Origin: Oncomelania hupensis
Taxonomy: Eukaryota > Mollusca > Gastropoda > Littorinimorpha > Pomatiopsidae
Assembly: GCA_036898135.1 (NCBI GenBank)
Contig: CM072522.1
Coordinates: forward strand, 15,790,920-15,854,919
DNA length: 64,000 nt
Reading direction: 5' to 3'
Part shown: positions 54,573-64,000 of the stretch, piece by piece
Numbering within the stretch: position 1 is the stretch's first letter
How the letters are laid out: every line of letters starts with the position of its first letter
The notes under the pieces: model-generated
The model's database searches: none
What the model saw: only the letters and a program-made list of their open reading frames with translations
What the model was told of the DNA's origin: nothing
Made by a program: the position numbers and the translations under genes

Positions 54573-55321
54573 ACCTACGCCATATCAGCACGCCTGGACA
54601 TGGGTTTTCTGAATAACACCTCTTGTCCTGGGTGACGCTACGCTGTGGCTGCTGTGCTTGTGCTAGGAAAGCAGTCAGAATTTAATTTTCAAAGAAGGGA
54701 GGGAGGGAGAGCGCAAGCACGTGCACAACTGTTCCGAAACTGACAAAACTTTAAATTTTTAGATCAGATAATTGTGACCGTGTATTTTTGAATACCAAAA
54801 TACAGATTCCTTCAAAATGAGTTGGTTGATTCCCTGGAATTATTGCGTACTACGTGTCACATATTTGGCGAGATTCCAGTCCCATGTTGATTTGTATATT
54901 GCACAACTCCATGTCAAGGAAGCTTAATCATGTCATATTTTTTTAGAAGTCTTATGGATTGTAAGATCATCAAGAGAACTTCATCTATATTGAAGATTGC
55001 TATTAAGACACTGGAATTGTGTTTCCTATGATACAACTGACTATTGGATTGACTGATAAGATCTGGAGCTGGCAAACGCATTTTTTGTGGAAGTGTTTTC
55101 CAACGTTCTGCACAAAGGAACTAAGATGCATGGTTTACTGTGTATAGTTTCCGTTCGCGTTATATTGAAGAGAAAAGGTTTAACTTTCTGTAGATGCATG
55201 TTGTTTTCTCTGTAATGTCAGCTGAATTGTTGACAATGTAAGCAACTATAAATGTGACAATAACGGAACCACAGTAATTATAATAATGTAAAAAAAATAA
55301 AAAATAATAGGAATAGTAATA
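54573..55321 (+). other. Probable 3' UTR of the TRPM-like gene
   Basis: The sequence after the stop has no splice-like break and no recognisable repeat for about 700 bases. An AATAAA-type signal lies in the A-rich stretch near 55290, just before the trinucleotide array at 55322. The end of the transcript is inferred, not shown. Confidence 0.35.
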
Positions 55322-55333
55322 GTAGTAGTAGTA

Positions 55334-55393
<60 letters not shown>

Positions 55394-55395
55394 TC
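55322..55395. repeat. AGT then AAT microsatellite
   Basis: Short AGT run (55322-55334) followed by about 60 bases of AAT. Confidence 0.95.
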
Positions 55396-56160
55396 TATGA
55401 TATATAAATCATGTATTGTATGTAACACTTGAAGGGTTAAGGAGTACTATGAAAGATCAATCTCCAGTATTTTGCTGCCCGTGTCAGAACCCGATTCCCC
55501 CCCCCCCCCCCCTCCCTTCCCAGTCCCCTATTCGCTCATGTGACGCGGGACTTTAATCTACCTACCTAACCTGCCGGTGTTTCAAATTGATGTTGATTTG
55601 GGCCATGATAGCTCAATAGGACCATTTGGCTGTGACGTCAACTCATCAGCTGTGAATACTGATTTTCTGTGTTATTGTAATTGTTGTTGTTATTGATCTA
55701 AATTTTACAGTTTACCTTGCACTATGATTCTGGAAACCGAATTGCCTTGTAATGTGTCTTTAATTCAATTCTATATGTTAAACTTTTTATGGAGTACGTA
55801 TACACTGTGAATGTCTTCCCCAATTTTCATTTTAAAACGTATGTGTTAAAATATAAGATATATAACAATTGCAGTCTGGGGAACTCTATGCAGATACGCA
55901 GAATTCAGCGTTTTTCTCGCTAGCTTCAGCGGGGAAAAGCATTTTAGGCAACGAAATCGGTAATTTTCCGCTGGCACTACTGGTGGATTTCCACGAAACC
56001 ACACACGTATAGGGACAAACAAAACACACAATTGTAACCAATATACAAGCACTGGGCGTACATCATTGGAAAGAGCAGTCTTCCTTCCAATGTGTAGTTA
56101 TTGTTATCTGGTTTCTGATTGGCTGTGTTTAAGGCCGAAACAACAAAAGAAAAAGAAGAA
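55396..56160. other. Intergenic sequence, nothing recognised
   Basis: Contains a run of 16 or so C bases at 55498-55512. No gene or element is visible. Confidence 0.4.
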
Positions 56161-56308
56161 CAAAATGGCAACCTCTATTCGTTGTAACGTGGGCCTTGCT
56201 AGTGCCGCGATATGAAAGTAAGCCTAAATAACGATAGATAATTCGAGTTTGGAAAGAAAGAAAAGCAACCTGCAAAAGGTAAAAGAAAAATAGTTTCTGA
56301 GTGAAATT

Positions 56309-56494
56309 GTGCAGGAAACTGAAAGGAATAATGATTATTACGATGTACAATCGTTTTGGAATTTACTGGAAGTGCTCGCCGAAGATCCTCTGTTAGTCTT
56401 TGGCGAAGTGTTAACGTACGCGAGTAAATACAGATCTCGAGCTGTCGATTTGTTGCCTAATAAAGCGAACTTACCATTACAAAAAACCATTTAG
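56309..56494 (+). CDS. Unknown small open frame, maybe an exon
   Basis: The frame reads NDYYDVQSFWNLLEVLAEDP followed by LLVFGEVLTYASKYRSRAVD, is not repetitive and has a protein-like composition. GTGCAG at about 56306-56311 could be an acceptor. A second possible stretch follows in another frame at 56517-56690 (YDCKNDHIAIPGTTFLPPAY). I recognise neither. They could belong to an unnamed transposon or to a separate host gene downstream of the TRPM-like gene. No start context or donor is convincing. Confidence 0.3.
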   Translation: MQETERNNDYYDVQSFWNLLEVLAEDPLLVFGEVLTYASKYRSRAVDLLPNKANLPLQKTI

Positions 56495-56699
56495 TATTGT
56501 AATCCCCTTTCACCGGGTATGACTGCAAGAACGACCATATCGCTATACCTGGGACAACATTTCTCCCGCCAGCTTATTCAGCCCCGCTAGAGAAACTCGC
56601 CCTTCACACGGATACGACATATCTTCCAAGTTATACCCCAAAGTTGTCAGCAAGGCTAGGAGCTTACAAGGGAATTTATTTCTCAATTATTTATGTGTC

Positions 56700-57095
56700 T
56701 TAGTGATGCATGTGATGAATGTGCATTTGATTACTTTATCTCAAATTGTCTATATCTTTGTATTTTGTTAGAAAGATAGAAATATAAAGTAGTTAAGCTA
56801 AACAAAAATCCACAATTGCAGACCACTTTTATATGCACAACGAGACCACACCAGGTTTGAACATTTAACAATTAAAGCAAAATTTAATCAGATTTTTCTC
56901 TGTGTATATAAATATTTTATAAAATAGTTTGGATTGCTCGTTTCGTTTTGTTGTATAGATTAACGTCCCCGGATACTTTCGCATATAAGGGACGTTTGGT
57001 TTGCTATTTGATGACTTTTAAATAGCAGTACAATTGGCTAATTCAGAAACACAGTTTGAAAACATTCATATAATAAAATTACTAATATTTTGACT
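56700..57095. other. AT-rich intergenic sequence
   Basis: Nothing recognised. Confidence 0.4.
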
Positions 57096-57099
57096 TGAC

Positions 57100-57440
57100 A
57101 TAATTTGAGATTTTATTCTTCATCAATGGGCCGAAATTCAGGACGCCTTTTCGGCGAAAGCACTCCATCCATAAGAGCAGTTGATTTTAGAAGATCACGA
57201 CGCTCTTGTCGTAGATGGGTGAATGCAGGCTACACAAATACGCCTAATAAGCGCAAGGTCCATTCTCCCCTAACCTCGGTCACCCAGGGTTATGCTTAGT
57301 TGTCTGGGCGTCAGGCAATGCATCCAAAGGTTGCTGGTGGGTGTCCCAGGTGGCTTGAGTTAGATTTTGTATTGGCCAAAGCCTTGAGTAGCCCTTGAGC
57401 TGGAAGAACGCTCTATACAATTATGAAATAAATAAATGAT
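57100..57440 (+). mobile_element. tRNA-derived SINE (copy B, body and 3' end)
   Basis: Matches the minus strand of 14173-14603: GTAGATGGGTGAATGCAGGC, GGCTTGAGTTAGATTTTGTA and CCCTTGAGCTGGAAGAACGC, ending GAAATAAATAAATGA. The tRNA-like head is lost or unrecognisable. The short open frame at 57105-57299 is part of this SINE, not a gene. Confidence 0.8.
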
Positions 57441-57677
57441 TTAAATGAACTTGTAACAATATAGAGCGTTGTTTGATCTTTTCTCATCTTTATAATCCTT
57501 GCTTGATTTTGTTTTTGCATTTTAAATACTAAAGGGTGACGATAATACTGAAGAAAATCTATGTAGCTTGCAGAATGTGTCACGTTAAATATCAGCTTTC
57601 CTGTATTAATGTAGAATAAAGATTTGTTGCCTTAAGCTTCATTTGGTTAGTTTTGGCTGCTTATCTGCCTGCCTGTA

Positions 57678-57680
57678 ATG

Positions 57681-57726
<46 letters not shown>
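57678..57726. repeat. CT dinucleotide microsatellite
   Basis: About 48 bases of TC/CT. Confidence 0.95.
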
Positions 57727-57729
<3 letters not shown>

Positions 57730-57811
57730 ACATGCATATTTGTATCAAAAGTAGTGGCTGTTAATGATAATGTTTGTTCATGGTCGTTGATGTTAATGAT
57801 TAAAGAAAGAA

Positions 57812-58150
57812 AAAGCGAGCGTTGTGGCCAAGTGGGCTAAGGTGGGACTAACTTGCCTTGTCCACAAGCCAGAAACCAATGGCGCCAGACAGGTGTGGGT
57901 TCGAGCCAGCATCTGGGCGTTATGTTTCTCCGAATATTATTTACTTTCGACTCGGGCAACGTTTCGTGGGTTTTCTCCGGGTACTCCGGTTTGCTCCCCC
58001 AGCAAAAATTTCAAAAAAAAATTCACAAATAATGTTAGGTAGGTATGGTTTGGCGCGCCACTGGCTGCGACTACGCCTTCCCCGGGGGAGGCGGCCCAGA
58101 GTTTCCGATAGAAAGGGATAATAAACTGCAGCTAAAAAATAAAAATAAAA
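57812..58150 (+). mobile_element. Second tRNA-derived SINE family
   Basis: The head GCGTTGTGGCCAAGTGGGCT, then AAGGTGGGACTAAC, is an A-box context like a Leu/Ser-type tRNA, and GTGTGGGTTCGAGCCAGC is a good B box. The body includes TTTCTCCGGGTACTCCGGTT, a block seen also near 42490, and the 3' end is an AAATAAAAATAAAAAAAAT tail. A head this complete suggests a fairly recent insertion. Confidence 0.75.
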
Positions 58151-58256
58151 AAAATAAAAAAATGAATGAAGATAAACATTGTATAATTGTGTTGTGAAAA
58201 TAATCCTCGTTCAATCAATCACAAACTTGTCCACATTATGTACCCATATTTTGTAT

Positions 58257-58262
58257 GAAAGA

Positions 58263-58318
<56 letters not shown>
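58257..58318. repeat. GA dinucleotide microsatellite
   Basis: About 58 bases of AG/GA with one ACAG interruption. Confidence 0.95.
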
Positions 58319-58320
<2 letters not shown>

Positions 58321-58457
58321 TGGGGAAGAGAGAGAGAAATTGCATTTCATGTATGATCATAATAATGCTACTAACGTTCGGTTAAAACTATCAAATTCAT
58401 CACCATTTTACTAAAATGCTGTAATGCTAAGTCCAAAACTATCACTGTCTACGAAGC

Positions 58458-59066
58458 CTTCCGTGGGTGTGCCGGGGGTTTCAATATAATTAGTATCTCC
58501 ACTTTCTGGATATTTAGTGCTTTAAATTCCCACTGTCGCTGTCTTTCTCATTTGTTCTTTCTCATTCCTACTCTGTTCTATCAATCTACTATACTGGCTT
58601 CTTCTTCGCTAGACCAGTCATTTACCTTTTTACTTGAAAACTCTTCCGGGACAAAACTCCTCATTTGTGTGTGAGGTCTGTTGAATCTGTTGAATGAGCT
58701 TGGGAATATTGGACGCTTTCTGCCAAATGGTCACTGGGGCTTCCTATGATGTTATTATTTGGTAATGTAGGCATTTTATATGTATGTGTTTTGTTGATAT
58801 TTAATAATTATGTTTGTATTCCATTTTGTTTTTGTAAACGTGGGTTCAATAAATTAAAATATAGCCTCAGTGTCCCCTGCGTGGGATGTCTTTATTGTAA
58901 AGTGACCGGCTGGTGGAGTGCCTTCAGTGTAACCACTGGGGTTGTTCCGGCAGATCTTTTATGCGGATCGGGGGTGAGTCCTCTTTCAGCGAAGTTGTGG
59001 TTTTGATTTTGTGGTCCTGATTCAGCTCTTTGCAGTCCGCTGGACCATGTAAGCAATGAATAACTA
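58458..59066 (+). mobile_element. TAAC-tailed retroposon (best-defined copy)
   Basis: The 609-bp element is flanked by a perfect 14-bp target duplication ACTGTCTACGAAGC (58444-58457 and 59067-59080). It ends GCAATGAATAACTA, with AATAAATTAAA in the middle. Target duplications of this length with a short tail repeat point to mobilisation by a LINE. No coding sequence or clear pol III boxes were found; it may be a 5'-truncated LINE 3' end. Confidence 0.85.
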
Positions 59067-59225
59067 ACTGTCTACGAAGCATTAGTTGCGGCAGGCAGGT
59101 TCTTTCAATAAATGTGTGCGTGCGTGCCTGTGTGTGTGTTTGCTTGTTTATGTGTGTATGTGTGGGGAATCACTTTGTTTATTATTGCCTCTTCCCCAGT
59201 CCGCAATTTGATCTGACCTGCTCCC

Positions 59226-59350
<125 letters not shown>

Positions 59351-59431
59351 TTGTACTAATGTTTAATGAGTGTGTGAATGTGTTAGGGTGCGCTTTGAAC
59401 TGTTCCTTACTAGGACAATCTCCTTATAAAT

Positions 59432-59455
59432 ATCTTTCTTCTTCTTCTTTTTCTT

Positions 59456-59521
<66 letters not shown>
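59432..59521. repeat. TTC then TTA microsatellite
   Basis: CTT repeats (59436-59484) pass into ATT repeats (59485-59521). Confidence 0.95.
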
Positions 59522-59574
59522 AATTTCCAAAACATTTCAAATAAAAATATATTAAATTGTAAAATAAAGTGTGA

Positions 59575-61752
59575 CAGTTTTAAACAGCCCAAGATCTCCA
59601 CGATCCAAAGCAAGTCTGGCACATGCCTTACAGAAGAACAAGAAGTCTTGGACAGATGGACAGAGTACTGCTCTGACCTTTACAACCATACACCAAATGG
59701 AGACCCATCAGTTCTAGCATGTCCTGAGAACAGAGAAGACGAAGAAATCCTCCCAATTCTCTGAGAAGAAGTTGAGGCAGCAGTGCAAACGCTGAAGAAA
59801 GGGAAGTCAGCGGGAGTGGACACCGCAGAATTGTGTAACATGTCCCTCTATTTGCGTTATCTATGTGAGAGTTAATCTAATCTAACCTATTTTTCTACCC
59901 GTACGGGGATCGGGCACAACTTACCACATAACAGCATGTAAGACACAAAATAGAACCAGTCTCACTGCCGTCCAAAGGGTTTCGTCATGCGCTCAAATAA
60001 ATAACAATAAACTACAGCTTGCCTCCATTTTATACAATTTTAATAATCTAACTTAATACATGTCAACCAATAAACATAAAACTTGCATGCACATAGATTC
60101 TAACTAATAATTCAAATAATATTCAAATAAATTCATTGATTCTTACCTCATCTTTCCGTTCTTTTTCGCCCTTCTTTCCTCCTTTGAAAAAACACCAACG
60201 CTCACCCTATACTAACAATAATAGAACTAAAACAGCAGTCTAAGTTATGCACACACCCTAAGAACCGACCAAACCTAACTTACTTACCAACTCATTGACT
60301 GACTAACTTTCAAACTAACTTCTGCAACTAAATAACAAAATCACCAGCTAAACAACTACTAAGCAAAAGCAACCAAGCTTTGCACTATACATTCTACCCT
60401 AACCTCTGACACATTATGCACCCTGCATTCTATATACACTAAGCAAGAGAAAGAGAAGACCTTGCATAAAGAGAGCCAAGCCTCGCCCTATACATTCTGT
60501 AACTAAAAATTGTGCGCACTATAAGTTCGGTCCTAATCTCTGATACATTATGAACTGACCACCCTAAGTACTACAAACTATGCATAGAAGATGAGACGAG
60601 AAGGAACCCCGCAGAAACAGAGAGCTGTCTGGAGCCCTGCAGAAAAAAGAGAGCGAGCCTCCTTTGTTCAATCTCTTTTATACCACAAGTCTGCAGAAGT
60701 GCATTTGTCTACATAAGGTAATGCCCTAATTGCTACGTCACTGACCAGACCAAATCCCCGGGATTTGCACCAATGATGAGCTAGAACGTGTCCTGCTCTT
60801 CACACACAAAGGAGCCGTTGGTACCTATTTGCATGCGTCATTCGCTGACCAGGTACCTTCCAACTCGACCCGGCCAAGTTAGCTGACCCAGCAAATATGT
60901 ACTGCACGTGTTAACCTAATACTAACAATTCTGTTATTCCCTCTGACTCACTGTAGTAGCCAAGTCGAGCTTAACAAATTCTATAATCATCCTTTACCAT
61001 TATCTTCCCCTTTGTGACTTTCACTCAAAGGTTATAATTGCTTCAAGCAGGAGGAGAAGCGATGATTGACGCACTCACCATTATCTGTAACAAGATCTGG
61101 CCAATCCCTCAACACAGTGCATAGCTTCAAATATTTATGAGCCATTGTATCAGACAATGGGTCCCGAAGGAAGTCCTCTCCAGGATCGCACAAACAACTG
61201 CTGCCCTGGCGAGGTTGAAGCCAATTTGGAAAGACCGGATCATCAGTCTACATTCCAAGGCAAGACTGCTGCTCTCCCTTGTCATCTCCATCTTCCTATA
61301 CGCTTGCGAAACATGGACCCTCACAGCAGATTTACAACGAAGAATACAAAGCATGGAGATGAGGTGCTACAGAAGACTTCTGGGCATTTTCCCTATACCC
61401 AGAACATCACCAACGATGAAGTCCGATAGACCATCTTACAAGCCATTGGACAACACGATGACCTGCTCACAGTGGTGAAGAAACGGAAACTCCGATGGTA
61501 GGCCACGTCACCAGATCATCAGGTCTTGCAAAGACCATCCTGCAAGGCACAGTGCAAGGAGGCAGAAGAAGAGGGAGACCGAAAAAGAGGTGGGAGGACA
61601 ACATTCGAGAATGGACTGGTTTTGACACTGAGCGGAACCATCAGGGTTGCTGAGGACAGGGACAGATGGAGTACGCTGGTTAAACGATCATCTGTAGTAC
61701 GTGCCCCTACGACCTCCGAGTTATGCGATAGGATAGGATAGGATAGGATAGG
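59575..61752 (+). mobile_element. RTE-type LINE copy with a solo LTR insertion and an internal deletion
   Basis: Linker text (EEQEVLDRWTEYCSDLYNHT in frame pieces) runs to 59833, is split by a solo LTR, resumes at 61037 with ATTGCTTCAAGCAGGAGGAG, and at 61098/61099 jumps from the RT start (TIICNKIW) to the RT C-terminus (SRIAQTTAALARLKPIWKDR), so most of the RT is deleted. It ends with RRRGRPKKRWEDN-type text in broken frames and a GGATA tail (61731-61752). Confidence 0.85.
59834..61036. mobile_element. Solo LTR, family B (1203 bp)
   Basis: Starts TGTAACATGTCCC and ends AAAGGTTATA, flanked by a 4-bp duplication ATTG (59830-59833, 61037-61040). It shares TCTACCCGTACGGGGATCGG, CTGCCGTCCAAAG and AATAAATAACAATAAACTAC with the 848-bp copy at 27009, and is about 355 bp longer because of extra sequence around 60200-60700. 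There is no coding sequence. Confidence 0.85.
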
Positions 61753-62109
61753 AAAGTGTGAAAGGAGAACAATTAGTGTTTAAATGTCACCCGATAGATC
61801 CCAGCCTTTAATAAGTTTTAATCAGAGCAACTGCAGTGTGAAGTGGAAGATTTTCTGCAGTATCCCACTAGCGTTCAAAATCATAACTTTGAGAGTAGCG
61901 GAGTGCATTAATTTCTGTACCTATACATAAAGTATAGTGATTTTAGGCACAAATGCACAGACCCAACACCCCTTGCCTACACCCTTACCCCACGACTTCG
62001 CAGATCTTCCTAAACAAAACCAAGTGGAACTTTTAGCCAACCTGTTTGTAATAACCGTACTAATAACAGTAAATTTACAGTCACCATAATAATGAAGGTG
62101 ATGACACAT
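61753..62109. other. Short intergenic stretch
   Basis: Nothing recognised between the RTE tail and the microsatellite. Confidence 0.4.
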
Positions 62110-62110
62110 T

Positions 62111-62173
<63 letters not shown>

Positions 62174-62205
62174 GAGGAGGAGGAGGAGGAGGAGGAGGAG
62201 GACTA
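62110..62205. repeat. TAG then AGG microsatellite at the LINE 3' end
   Basis: TAG repeats (62110-62172) and AGG repeats (62173-62202) follow directly on the 3' end of the minus-strand CR1-like element. Confidence 0.95.
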
Positions 62206-64000
62206 GAATAGGCCATAAAGCCTTTATACGTCCCATCGTAGTTATCATTTGATATGGATTACAGGTCAGGTTTTTAAGCATGTAATAAATTTACCTAAGT
62301 TATTCATCAAAGATTCTAAATAATACTTCAAATTTTGGTAGTTTATCTATTTGATTTTTGAATGAATTAGTACTGTTAAGGTATTTTAGATTAGTAGGAA
62401 GATTGTTCCAAAGATTTGCAACTCTGTTACTAAAAACATTTTTCCGAAGGTTAGTTCTTGCATACTGGATTAACATTTTGCCCTCACTAAGTCGTGTTAT
62501 ATTACAGTCAGGTGATGTAAAGAAATAGTTCCATGAGAGGTCATTCATATGGTAAAATATTTTATAAGTTTAAATTAAATCACCTCTTAAACGTCTTCCC
62601 TTGAGAGAATGTAAGTTTAAATATAATAACCTTTCACAGTAGGATAACTCTTTACATTCAGTTAGAATCTTTGTAGCTCTTCGCTGCACCTTTTCTATGG
62701 CTACTGACTGCCTCTTTAATAGTGGTGACCAAATAATTTTCCCATACTCTAAGTGGGGTCTCACTAAGGTCTTATATAGTTGTATAAACATATCTTTATC
62801 AATGAATACAAATGTCCTTTTTATTAATCCAATCATTCTATTAGCTTTATTATACAATTATTATACAGTTTTCTATGTGAGGATCGAACGACAATGATGT
62901 ATCAAATATAACCCCTAAATCTTTCTTCTCTGTACTAGTTTTAATTATCATGCTTTCTGCTCCTATTTTCATGTAATAGTTATGTTTTTGATTATTTTTT
63001 CCGATGTGCATTACTTTACATTTTTCTACGTTAAAATAAAGATTCCATTTGTCAGTCCAGAGTTGTAACTTATTAATATCGTTCTGTACAGCATCACTGT
63101 CATCTGCCCCACCCACCCCCCTCCCATAGATCTTTGTATCATCCGCAAATATTTTACATGATGATTGAATGTCCTCTGGTAAATCATTAATAAAAATTAT
63201 GAAAAGTATCGGGCCTAAGATTGATCCTTGCGGAATTCCGCTAACTACATCTAAAATAGATGATCTTGTATCTCCTATTCTTACTTTCTGCATCCTCCCA
63301 ATTAAAAAAATTCTTACCCATCTTAATACTGAGCCAACTATGCCATAGGCCTCCATTTTAAATAACAATCGTTCATGGGGAACACTATCAAATGCTTTAC
63401 GAAAATCAAGATATATCACATCAACTGGGGACTTATCATCTAGGAATGCAGTCAGGTCTTCCATAACTTCCATTAACTGAGTTGCACAGGATCTTTTTGC
63501 ACGAAAGCCATGCTGACAGTTTGAAAATAAGTCATTGTCAATAAAATGGGAATTTATACTGTCTCTAATAAAAGATTCAAGAACTTTACACGCAATGCAT
63601 GTAAGGCTCACAGGTCTATAGTTGCCAGGTTCTGACCTAGTTCCTTTCTTAAAGATTGCAGTTACCTCTGCATTTTTCCAGTCTGTAGGAACAAAACCAG
63701 TTTCTAAAGATTTATTAAATAAATTTGCCAATGGAATAGACAGTTCTTCTGCTAATTCCTTCAACACCCTTGTTGGTATTCCATCTGGTCCTTGGGCCTT
63801 AGAAGAATCCAGTGCCTTAAGCTTTATTTGAACTGCTTCCGCTGTAATTCTAATATCTAATATAGCTGTACCATTTGACTTTGAACAGCGCTCCATTTCC
63901 GGAATATTGTTTAAATTTTCTTTTGTAAATACACTAGAGAAAAAGTTATTTAGTAACTCTGCTTTCTCAATATCTGATACAACAAGACCACCATGACCGT
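62206..64000 (-). mobile_element. CR1-like LINE, RT to 3' end (runs off the window)
   Basis: On the minus strand from the right edge: KLKALDSSKAQGPDGIPTRV, FKKGTRSEPGNYRPVSLTCI, CQHGFRAKRSCATQLMEVME, VIYLDFRKAFDSVPHERLL, SGIPQGSILGPILFIIFIND and FADDTKIYGRG (catalytic A-D-D), all in one 348-codon frame (63896-62850). After one frameshift it continues with NRMIGLIKRTFVFIDKDMFI, LVRPHLEYGKIIWSPLLKRQ and, after a stop, RTNLRKNVFSNRVANLWNNL. It is the best-kept reverse transcriptase in the window. Confidence 0.9.

Noticed and set aside
57105..57299. Small Arg-rich gene
   Set aside because: The stretch aligns with the body of the SINE at 14173-14603.

Overview
This is a eukaryotic window, most likely from a marine mollusc or another lophotrochozoan. 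Coding sequence is cut into short exons with GT/AG borders, non-coding DNA is AT-rich and full of trinucleotide microsatellites, and the mobile elements (RTE, L2/Rex and CR1 LINEs, a Mag/Steamer-like Gypsy element, a DIRS element, tRNA-derived SINEs, MITE-like repeats) are a typical molluscan set. No bacterial-style genes, operons or CRISPR arrays are present.

One host gene can be supported. It is a TRPM-type cation channel on the + strand, spread over about 52 kb (2842-54572). Ten exons are recognised: a pre-S1 exon (2842-2928), S2 (33468-33605), the S2-S3 linker (34248-34326), S3 (35147-35224), S3-S4 (35673-35803), S5 plus pore (43890-44087), S6 (50768-50879), TRP helix (51863-52035), a hydrophilic exon (52675-52770) and the terminal exon with the stop (54472-54572). 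Splice phases fit at every junction except two gaps: no S1 exon was found between 2929 and 33467, and a small phase-0/1 exon seems missing between 44088 and 50767. The 5' half of the gene lies outside the window.

Nearly everything else is transposon sequence in the introns. Six fragments of one RTE-type LINE with a GGATA-repeat tail lie at 1-1145, about 12380-14172, 19515-21644, 26679-32465 (minus), 39267-39740 and 59575-61752. The minus copy holds four nested insertions (two solo LTRs, a TIR element and a retroposon) plus a 200-bp tandem duplication. A 5.36-kb Mag-like Gypsy element (36414-41776, minus; 232-bp LTRs, 5-bp TSD, tRNA-Ser primer site) lies inside an L2-like LINE and was itself hit by an RTE. 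A decayed DIRS element (RT, RNase H, tyrosine recombinase) fills about 44140-49540. L2/Rex-like LINE pieces lie at 1640-1910, 3640-4716, 9760-12117, 15705-16640, 18500-19260, 36134-36413 plus 41782-42400, and 42550-43480. A fairly well kept CR1-like LINE runs off the right edge (62206-64000, minus).

The less ordinary signals are: a MITE-like repeat in two inverted copies carrying telomere-like TTAGGG arrays; a repeat family dense in the nuclear-receptor half-site TCAAGGTCA; a tRNA-derived SINE whose 3' tail resembles that of a resident L2-like LINE; a retroposon family with a TAAC-type tail and a 14-bp TSD; and several long hairpins. I found no clearly new multi-gene system. The repeat-level findings are the best candidates for something undescribed.
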